39,862 nucleotides of DNA from Tersicoccus phoenicis. Lineage in GTDB: Bacteria > Actinomycetota > Actinomycetes > Actinomycetales > Micrococcaceae. Numbering within the stretch: position 1 is the first letter of the stretch; each line of letters begins with the position of its first letter. The notes under the pieces are model-generated. The model ran no database searches, was not told the origin of the DNA, and worked only from the letters and a program-made list of their open reading frames with translations. Below are positions 34,115 to 39,862 of this stretch, one piece after another. The position numbers were made by a program, and so were the translations under genes. The DNA is taken from positions 1 to 39,862 of the forward strand of contig NZ_MRDE01000067.1 in assembly GCF_001968835.1 (NCBI RefSeq), given 5' to 3'.

Positions 34115-34957
34115 GTGAGCCAGCAACCCGCACAGCAGCAGACGCCCCCCGGCTCGACCGGGCAGATGAACCCGAAACCGGATCACGGCGAGGAGAGCTA
34201 CCGCGGATCCGGCCGACTGCCGGACAAGGCCACGGTCATCACGGGCGCCGATTCGGGCATCGGCCGCGCCGTCGCCATCGCCTTCGCCCGCGAGGGCGCC
34301 GACGTCGTGATCGCCTACCTGGACGAGCACGACGACGCGAAGGAGACCGCGCGCTGGGTGGAACAGGCGGGCCGCCGGGCCGTCCTGGTCCCCGGGGATC
34401 TGGCCGATCCCGCCCACTGCCGGGACGTGATCGCCCGGGCGGTGGAGGAGTTCGGGCGGGTCGACGTGCTGGTCAACAACGCCGCGTTCCAGATGAACCA
34501 CGAGACCCTCGAGGAGATCTCCGACGAGGAGTGGGACCGGACGCTGGCGATCAATCTCAGCGCCTTCTTTCACCTGACCAAGGCCGCGCTGCCGCACATG
34601 GGCCCCGGGTCGTCCATCATCGGGTCCAGCTCGGTGAACTCGGACAACCCCACCCCGACGTTGCTGCCCTACGACGTCACCAAGGCCGGCGTCGCGAACA
34701 TGACGGCCGCGCTCGCCCAGCTCCTCGGCAGCCGCGGCATCCGCGCCAACTCGGTGGCCCCGGGTCCGATCTGGACCCCGCTGATCCCCTCGACGATGCC
34801 GGCCGAGAAGGTGGAGAGCTTCGGCGCCGACGTGCCCCTGGGCCGGCCGGGGCAGCCCGCGGAACTCGCGCCGGTCTACGTCCTGCTGGCGTCCGACGAC
34901 GGCAGCTACATCTCCGGAGCACGCGTGGCGGTCACCGGCGGCAAGCCGATCCTGTGA
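34115..34957 (+). CDS. Short-chain dehydrogenase/reductase, general stress protein 39 type
   Basis: A 280-residue SDR. The cofactor loop is TGADSGIG at residues 43-50, followed by NNAAFQ at 121-126. The catalytic set is Ser172 or Ser173 (IGSSSV), Tyr186 and Lys190 (PYDVTKAG). The polar N-terminal extension (QQPAQQQTPPGS, then NPKPDHGEESYRGSGRL) is the mark of the YdaD/YhdF general-stress SDR group. Substrate unknown. GTG 34115 has ggagg upstream. It is divergent from the dehydrogenase gene and followed by an aldo/keto reductase gene on the same strand. Confidence 0.93.
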   Translation: MSQQPAQQQTPPGSTGQMNPKPDHGEESYRGSGRLPDKATVITGADSGIGRAVAIAFAREGADVVIAYLDEHDDAKETARWVEQAGRRAVLVPGDLADPAHCRDVIARAVEEFGRVDVLVNNAAFQMNHETLEEISDEEWDRTLAINLSAFFHLTKAALPHMGPGSSIIGSSSVNSDNPTPTLLPYDVTKAGVANMTAALAQLLGSRGIRANSVAPGPIWTPLIPSTMPAEKVESFGADVPLGRPGQPAELAPVYVLLASDDGSYISGARVAVTGGKPIL

Positions 34958-35014
34958 GCGGAGCCGATCCGCTGAACCGGGGCGGTCCGGTGAGCCGGTC
35001 GTCGCAGGACCGGA

Positions 35015-35020
35015 TATAAA
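35015..35020 (+). promoter_or_regulatory. -10 hexamer TATAAA of the aldo/keto reductase gene (leaderless)
   Basis: TATAAA is followed by 6 bases and ATG 35027. It is the most AT-rich spot in the area. Confidence 0.5.
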
Positions 35021-35026
35021 GGTCAC

Positions 35027-35917
35027 ATGCTGGAACAACGCGACTTCGGTGCCACAGGCCTGCGAGTCTCCGCGGTGGGACTGGGCGCCGGGCAGATCGG
35101 CGAGGACGACGTCACCGAGGAGGAGGCGGCCGCCGTCCTGCACGGGGCGATCGACGCCGGCGTGACGTTGATCGACACCGCCGCCAGCTACGGGTCGAGC
35201 GAGGAGCGGATCGGTCGCCACCTCGCCGGCCGACGCGACGAGTTCGTCCTCTCCACCAAGGGCGGCCAGGCGATCGACGGGAACGCCGACTGGACGCCGG
35301 GCGCCGTGCTCGCGAGCATCGATCGGTCGCTGCGCCGGACCCGCTCGGAGCGGCTCGACATCTTCTTCCTGCACTCCTGCCCGGTCGACGTGCTGCGGCG
35401 CGGTGACCTGCAGGAGACCCTGGACGACGCGGTCGCGGCCGGCAAGGTGGGCGTCGCCGGCTACAGCGGCGACAACGAGCATCTCGCGTTCGCGGCCGAC
35501 TCCGGCCGGTTCGGCGCGATCGAGACCAGTGTCAACGTCGTGGACCAGTGGAACCTGCGCAACGTCGTCGGCCGGGTTGATCGGGACCGAAGTGCGCCCG
35601 GCGTGATCGCCAAGCGCCCCATCGCCAACGCGCCGTGGCGTTTCGCCGAGCGTCCGTCCGGGCACTACGCCGAGCTGTACTGGGAGCGGTTCCGTGAGCT
35701 CGACCTCGATCCCGGCGAACTGGACTGGGGCGAACTCGCCCTGCGCTTCACCGCGTACGCGCCCGGCGTGCACACCGCCATCGTCGGCACCGCGAAGCCG
35801 GAGCATCTGCGCCGGAACATCGAGGCGGCCGGCCGCGGGCCGCTGCCTGCCGAGACGCTGACCGTCCTCGACCAGGCCTGGCAGCGGGTCGGCGGGAACT
35901 GGCCGAGTTCGACCTGA
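35027..35917 (+). CDS. Aldo/keto reductase
   Basis: A 296-residue TIM-barrel NADPH oxidoreductase. The catalytic residues are Asp50 (LIDTAASYG), Tyr55, Lys78 (VLSTKGG) and His116 (FFLHSCP). The N-terminus DFGATGLRVSAVGLGAGQIG is the standard opening of the AKR11/12-like group. It reduces aldehydes or ketones; the substrate is unknown. ATG 35027 has no Shine-Dalgarno but TATAAA 6 bases upstream. It may also be reached from the SDR gene 69 bp upstream. The 3' gap to 35992 has a partial cgccg/cggcg hairpin. Confidence 0.94.
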   Translation: MLEQRDFGATGLRVSAVGLGAGQIGEDDVTEEEAAAVLHGAIDAGVTLIDTAASYGSSEERIGRHLAGRRDEFVLSTKGGQAIDGNADWTPGAVLASIDRSLRRTRSERLDIFFLHSCPVDVLRRGDLQETLDDAVAAGKVGVAGYSGDNEHLAFAADSGRFGAIETSVNVVDQWNLRNVVGRVDRDRSAPGVIAKRPIANAPWRFAERPSGHYAELYWERFRELDLDPGELDWGELALRFTAYAPGVHTAIVGTAKPEHLRRNIEAAGRGPLPAETLTVLDQAWQRVGGNWPSST

Positions 35918-35992
35918 GCCCCTCGTCGACCGGGGCGCCGACGGCCTGCCGGCGTCCGTCCGGCGGCGCGACAGCGCGGGCCTGATCCCGGC

Positions 35993-36379
35993 CTACTCCT
36001 CGGGCTCCGCGAGGCCGCGGTGGTGGTGCTGGGGACTGTTGCTCATGGTGTGCTCGGCTTGGAAGATCGCGTCGGTGACGAGTTGCCGTGCGTGCTCGTG
36101 CTCGAGCCGGTAGAACACCCGGGTGCCGTCATGGCGGGCCGTGACGATCCGGGCCAGCCGCAGTTTGGCCAGGTGCTGGGAGACGACGGTGGGGGACTTC
36201 CCGACGACGTCGGCCAGGTGGTTGACGGACATCTCATCGGTGTCCCGCAGGGCCAGGATGATCCGCACGCGGGTCGCATCGGCGAGCATCTGGAAGATCT
36301 CGACGGCGAGCTCGACGTAGCCGCCCTCCGGCAGCCGCCCACAGTGCGCCGCCTCGGTGCGCCGGGTCGTCTCGCTCAC
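35993..36379 (-). CDS. ArsR/SmtB-family metalloregulator, KmtR-like
   Basis: A 128-residue metal-sensing repressor. EIFQMLADATRVRIILALRD is the dimer/DNA-binding entry, MSVNHLADVVGKSPTVVSQHLAKLRLARIV is the winged helix, and the C-terminus has the HHHRG run. The sequence resembles mycobacterial KmtR (nickel/cobalt), including FRMLADATRV and QHLAKLR. GTG 36379 is chosen because an upstream ATG at 36421 would place the 28-bp palindrome inside the gene, and TAGCAT stands 7 bases before the GTG. The metal is inferred from KmtR. No cation exporter is visible next door. Confidence 0.92.
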   Translation of the reverse strand: MSETTRRTEAAHCGRLPEGGYVELAVEIFQMLADATRVRIILALRDTDEMSVNHLADVVGKSPTVVSQHLAKLRLARIVTARHDGTRVFYRLEHEHARQLVTDAIFQAEHTMSNSPQHHHRGLAEPEE

Positions 36380-36386
36380 GCCACCG

Positions 36387-36392
36387 ATGCTA
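36387..36392 (-). promoter_or_regulatory. -10 hexamer TAGCAT of the KmtR-like gene (leaderless)
   Basis: On the minus strand TAGCAT is followed by 7 bases and GTG 36379. The operator covers the -35 position. Confidence 0.5.
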
Positions 36393-36403
36393 TCGCGGTT
36401 GCC

Positions 36404-36431
36404 GGATATCTGCGAAGCCACGCAGATATCC
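36404..36431. promoter_or_regulatory. Operator palindrome of the KmtR-like regulator
   Basis: ggatatctgcg (36404-36414) faces cgcagatatcc (36421-36431), a perfect 11-bp inverted repeat with a 6-base centre. This is the size and style of ArsR/SmtB operators. It lies where the -35 region of the regulator's own promoter would be, so metal-free protein should repress its own gene. Confidence 0.8.
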
Positions 36432-36513
36432 AGGCGGTGTCTGCTCGCTTCAGACGGTCACGGTCGAATTCGGCGACCAGCCGGAACCGAAAGCGAGGGT
36501 CGTCGCCCGGTTC

Positions 36514-37293
36514 TCAATTCCGTTCCGGTCGGCCGGCCGGCCGTCCCTCGCGGTCGTGTGGGCGCCGGGGGCGCTTCTCCGGCGTAGGAACGTCCGGGAG
36601 TTCGCCGGTGTAGGTCACGTCCGCGGCGATGTCCCGCAGTTTGCGGTTCAGGTCCTGACTGGCCTGGCGCAGCAGCGCGAAGGCCTCGTCGTTGGACACC
36701 CCGCGCCCCGCCATCAGGATGCCGACGGCGGTACCGATCTGGCGGCTGGTGCCGAGTGCGGTCTGCAGGTCGGCGACGTCCTCGTTGTGCAGCTGCTGCT
36801 GGAGCACCAGGCCGGCGAACGGGGCGAGCACGGAGACCGTGATCACGTCGTGCCTGGTGAAGGCGCCGGGCGGCCGGGCGTACAGGTTCAGTGCGGCCCG
36901 GTCCTCCCGGGACAGGGCCAACCGCACGCTCAACATGCTGTTCACCCCGAGGTCGCGGGCGCAGACCGGCGCGAACACCGGCCACCGGGAGTCGTTCGCC
37001 AGGTCGTCGCTGACCACGACGGTGTTGCTCCAGGTGGCCTCCAGGCACGGGCCCTCGCCGCTGCGGTACTGCAGGGCGTCCACGTCGCGGGGCAGTTGCC
37101 CGGTCGCGGCCGACGTCGTCGGCCTGCGGTCGCCACGGATCAGCGTGATGCCCGCGTCCGCGGCGTGGGGGATGAGCTCGACCGCCACCTGCACCAACCG
37201 CTGGGCGTCCAGCTCTCCCCCGCCGACCCGGAGCAACTCCGCCAGCGCACCGAAACTGGCGGCGACGGTGTCCGTGCGGTCGGTGTCATTCAT
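36514..37293 (-). CDS. GAF and ANTAR domain protein
   Basis: A 259-residue signalling protein. Residues 30-165 are a GAF domain (DAGITLIRGDRRPTT, QYRSGEGPCLEATW, VNSMLSVRLAL), a ligand- or light-sensing fold. Residues 175-230 are the ANTAR domain (QLHNEDVADLQTALGTSRQIGTAVGILM and AFALLRQASQDLNRKLRDIA), which binds RNA hairpins to stop termination. The last 30 residues are basic (RPRRPHDREGRPAGRP), and may help RNA contact. ATG 37293 has agga upstream; a longer frame has no family support. RNA targets are not identified in the window. Confidence 0.9.
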   Translation of the reverse strand: MNDTDRTDTVAASFGALAELLRVGGGELDAQRLVQVAVELIPHAADAGITLIRGDRRPTTSAATGQLPRDVDALQYRSGEGPCLEATWSNTVVVSDDLANDSRWPVFAPVCARDLGVNSMLSVRLALSREDRAALNLYARPPGAFTRHDVITVSVLAPFAGLVLQQQLHNEDVADLQTALGTSRQIGTAVGILMAGRGVSNDEAFALLRQASQDLNRKLRDIAADVTYTGELPDVPTPEKRPRRPHDREGRPAGRPERN

Positions 37294-37504
37294 CGTAGGG
37301 TCCTGCGGCACCACGACCTCGCTTTGCCCGGGCGGGGACGCTGTTTCCTCAACGTACGCACGGTGCGGGACCAGCGTAGCGCGAAGCGGGCGCGTTGAGC
37401 ACCCGCGGGACGGCCACCCAGCCACCTCCGTCGAGCGTGCCGCGAACCCCGAGTGACGGGCGCTGCGGCGCAGCAGTTTCGGAGCTCCACCCGCCCCCGG
37501 CCGG

Positions 37505-38797
37505 TCAGTCGGCGTGCGCTTCCGGAGCGAGCCACACCAGGGCGGCGACGACGATGGTGGCCGTGCCGGTGGAGAGCGTCGGCTCCAGCACCGGGGCGAA
37601 CTGCGGGGAGTGGTTGGCCGGGATGTCGGCATCGACCGTGCCCTTCGTCTGCGCCGCGGCGTACGTGTCGGGATCGATACCGCCGATGCCCCAGTAGCTG
37701 TAGGGGACGCCGAGGGCGGTGGGGATGTCGCTGAAGTCCTCGCTGGCCGACTGCCGGCCGCGGTCCTCGACGGCCTCCCCGAAGTGGGCGGTGAACGCCT
37801 CGGTCAGCCGCGCGGTCGTGTCCGCGTCGTTCTCCGTCAGCGGGTAGTGGTCGAACAGCTCGAAGTCCGGCTCCGCCGGGGCACCCGATGCCTGCGCCTC
37901 GGCCGTCGCTATCCGCTTGATGGCCTCGATCACCCGGTCGCTGACGGCCGTGTCGAACGTGCGGATGTTCAGCTCGAGCACGGCCCGATCGGCGATGATG
38001 TTGCTCTTGCTCCCACCGCTGATCCGGCCGATGGTCACGACGGCGAAGTCGTCGGGCGCCACCTCGCGGGACACGACGGTCTGCAACCGCATCACGATCG
38101 CCGAGGCGAGCACGACGGGGTCGACCGACAACTGGGGCATCGAGCCGTGGGCCCCGCGGCCGTGGACGGTGATCCGCATGCTGTCCGCGCTGGAGAGGAA
38201 CGGGCCGGGGTGCGGGCTGACCCGGCCGGCCGGGAAGGCCAGCACGTGCTGGGCGAACGCGACGTCGGGCGCGGGGATCGTCTCGGCGAGCCCGTCCTCG
38301 ACCATTTCCCTCGCCCCGGTGGCATCCTCCTCGGCGGGCTGGAAGAGCGCGACGAAGGTACCGCTCCACGCGCCCTTCGCCTCAGCGAGCAGCCGCGCGG
38401 CTCCGAGCAGACAGGCGACGTGGACGTCGTGTCCGCAGGCGTGTGCCACCGGAACCGTGGTGCCCTCCGCGTCCTCGGCGGTCGCGGTGCTGGCGTAGTC
38501 CAGGCCGGTGTCCTCCTGCACGGGCAGGGCGTCCATGTCCGCGCGCATCAGCACGACGGGGCCGTCCCCGTTGGCGAGGACCCCGACGACGCCGGTGGTG
38601 CCGATCTTCTCGGTCACCTCATAGCCCGCCTGCGTCAGCTCCTGGGCCACGCGTTCGGCCGTCTTCACCTCCTGGTTGCTCAGCTCGGGGTGCTGGTGGA
38701 AGGTCCGGTACAGGTCGTGCTGCCAGTCGGTGATCCCGGCCTGGCCGCGCAGGATCTGCGCGACGGCGTCGATCGCCGCGTCCTCGTTCGTGCTCAT
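37505..38797 (-). CDS. M20-family amidohydrolase (aminoacylase type)
   Basis: A 430-residue metallo-hydrolase that splits acyl groups from amides of amino acids. The metal ligands are in ACGHDVH (Cys121, His123), PAEED (Glu156/157), AQHV (His184) and the late NHSPQFAP histidine. ADMDALP at 86-92 is the family block. The dimerisation (lid) domain covers about 205-325. It is closest to the amidohydrolase/aminoacylase group (hippurate hydrolase or HipO-like) more than to dipeptidases. Substrate is open. ATG 38797 has gaggag upstream. The 210-bp gap before it (37294-37504) shows only a gcgctgcggcgcagc hairpin. Confidence 0.93.
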   Translation of the reverse strand: MSTNEDAAIDAVAQILRGQAGITDWQHDLYRTFHQHPELSNQEVKTAERVAQELTQAGYEVTEKIGTTGVVGVLANGDGPVVLMRADMDALPVQEDTGLDYASTATAEDAEGTTVPVAHACGHDVHVACLLGAARLLAEAKGAWSGTFVALFQPAEEDATGAREMVEDGLAETIPAPDVAFAQHVLAFPAGRVSPHPGPFLSSADSMRITVHGRGAHGSMPQLSVDPVVLASAIVMRLQTVVSREVAPDDFAVVTIGRISGGSKSNIIADRAVLELNIRTFDTAVSDRVIEAIKRIATAEAQASGAPAEPDFELFDHYPLTENDADTTARLTEAFTAHFGEAVEDRGRQSASEDFSDIPTALGVPYSYWGIGGIDPDTYAAAQTKGTVDADIPANHSPQFAPVLEPTLSTGTATIVVAALVWLAPEAHAD

Positions 38798-38878
38798 CGC
38801 CGGTGCTCCTCTGCTCGGACTGCTGGAAACTGCTCGACTGTCTCGACTGTCTCGGCGGTGGACTCGACGGTGGAACGG

Positions 38879-39688
38879 TCAGTCGCGCGCGGTGCCCTCC
38901 GGGGTGCCGTCCGCGGTGCCGTCCCTCGCATCGTCGTTGCCGTCGTCGCGGTCGTTGCCGTTGTCGCGGCGGCGGCCGGCGAACAGCTGGCCACCGGTGC
39001 CGCCCCACCAGCCGTGGAGCCAGGCCGAAGCCTGTCTCGCCGGCTTGGGCGCGTGCACCTCCGTCGGCAGCGTCCACCCGAAGCGGCGGGAGAGCAGGGA
39101 GACGGCGGTGGCGGCGACGATGGCGACCACCGAGCCGAGCGAGGAGTTGCCGAGCTGGTAGAAGACGACGGTGAGCACGCTGGAGACCAGCGCGCTCGAC
39201 GCGTTCAACGTGTTGCCGCCGAAGATGGTGGGCACCTTCCGGAGCATCACGTCGCGGACCGTGCTGCCGCCGACGGCGGTGAGGGCGCCCATCAGCACCG
39301 CGGGGAGGATGCCAAGACCCAGGTCGAGCGTCTTCTGCGCTCCCACGTTCGCCCAGCAGCCCAGCGAGAGGGCGTCCAGGAGCGTCAGGGCGAGCTGCGG
39401 AAACCGGCCCTGGAAGGGAATCACGAAGGCGATCGCGGCGCCGATCAGCGCCATGATCAGGTAGAGCGGATCGGCCAGCGCCGCGACGGGTCCCGCCTGC
39501 AGGAGCGCGTCGCGAATCATGCCGCCCCCGAGTCCGGACAGGATCGCGAGGGCGATGAAGCCGATGAGGTCGAGTCTGGCCGATCGGGCGGCGATGCCGC
39601 CGAGGATGGCGTTGGCCAGGACGCCGGTCAGATCCAGAATGCGGACGGCCTGATCCACCGTCTGGGCATCCGGTGTCACGGCGAACAC
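38879..39688 (-). CDS. TRIC / UPF0126-family cation channel-like protein
   Basis: A 269-residue membrane protein of the prokaryotic TRIC (trimeric intracellular cation channel) type. The two inverted half-repeats each carry the family's Gly-Gly-x-x-Arg-Asp block: LSGLGGGMIRDAL (first half) and LTAVGGSTVRDVM (second half). Seven hydrophobic segments fill residues 15-195. The C-terminal 40 residues are a cytosolic, Asp-rich tail (NDRDDGNDDARDG) unusual for the family. It likely passes K+ or Na+. GTG 39688 has gaggt about 9 bases upstream. The last 174 bases of the window hold nothing I recognise. Confidence 0.9.
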   Translation of the reverse strand: MFAVTPDAQTVDQAVRILDLTGVLANAILGGIAARSARLDLIGFIALAILSGLGGGMIRDALLQAGPVAALADPLYLIMALIGAAIAFVIPFQGRFPQLALTLLDALSLGCWANVGAQKTLDLGLGILPAVLMGALTAVGGSTVRDVMLRKVPTIFGGNTLNASSALVSSVLTVVFYQLGNSSLGSVVAIVAATAVSLLSRRFGWTLPTEVHAPKPARQASAWLHGWWGGTGGQLFAGRRRDNGNDRDDGNDDARDGTADGTPEGTARD

Positions 39689-39862
39689 GCTGACCTCACC
39701 CGTCCCACCTTAGCCTCGATCCACCGATCAGCTTCGTGACGGTGACCGCTCCGGGTGAGCTGGCTTCGTGGCCGTTTGGGCGTGTGGTGGCCGCCGGTCT
39801 GCCCGGCTTTTCCACTGGAGTTCCTTGCTCGTGTGGTCGATTGCTGGTGGTCAGGTGCCGGC

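Noticed and set aside
39689-39862. Possible start of a gene or insertion sequence at the window end
   Set aside because: No frame gives a recognisable protein and no inverted repeat is clear.

Overview
The window is a high-GC stretch of an actinomycete chromosome. The signs are dense codon bias toward G/C in third position, frequent GTG starts, a SAM-IV class riboswitch, a metal regulator close to mycobacterial KmtR, a GAF-ANTAR protein, and a dgt - orf - dnaG - tRNA-Asn order that I recall from mycobacteria. The exact genus cannot be fixed by reading alone; something in the Nakamurella/Frankia/Mycobacterium neighbourhood is a guess.

Layout. 1-134 is the C-terminal end of an IS110-type transposase. 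162-3252 holds divergent oligopeptidase B and a CPBP membrane protease. 3425-4912 holds a secreted NlpC/P60 protein converging on a VOC/glyoxalase-like protein. 5037-7752 is a methionine locus: SAM-IV riboswitch, then O-acetylhomoserine sulfhydrylase and homoserine O-acetyltransferase overlapping by 4 bp. 7753-8100 is a gene-free gap filled by two copies of an imperfect palindrome. 8101-12033 carries a broken LysE exporter, an SGNH hydrolase, a small esterase, an S4 RNA-binding protein and a DMT transporter; a nested palindrome of about 163 bp lies between the last two. 12154-14453 is glyS with a coupled acetyltransferase. 14736-16248 is a coupled trio: universal stress protein and two CrcB/Fluc fluoride channel subunits. 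16433-22716 has two NAD(P)-binding reductases, a bifunctional PutA and a divergent LysR regulator, with three related palindromes between genes. 22737-25636 is a CPBP protease coupled to a GH15 glycosidase. 25749-31117 is the core run dusB - dgt - membrane orf - dnaG - tRNA-Asn, closed by a strong terminator. 31253-31911 is a vapBC toxin-antitoxin pair. 31888-32207 looks like a small membrane-protein gene broken by a 14-bp tandem duplication. 32260-39688 holds an epoxide-hydrolase-like enzyme with a 3-hydroxyacyl-CoA dehydrogenase, an SDR, an aldo/keto reductase, a KmtR-like regulator with a clear operator, a GAF-ANTAR protein, an M20 amidohydrolase and a TRIC/UPF0126 channel.

Most genes are ordinary housekeeping or metabolic genes. 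No obvious new multi-gene system is visible. The less ordinary signals are a recurring -10-like hexamer 6-7 bases before the start codon (leaderless transcription) at a dozen genes, several unexplained palindromic intergenic elements, a promoter/start block shared by glyS and tRNA-Asn, and two genes that appear freshly broken.
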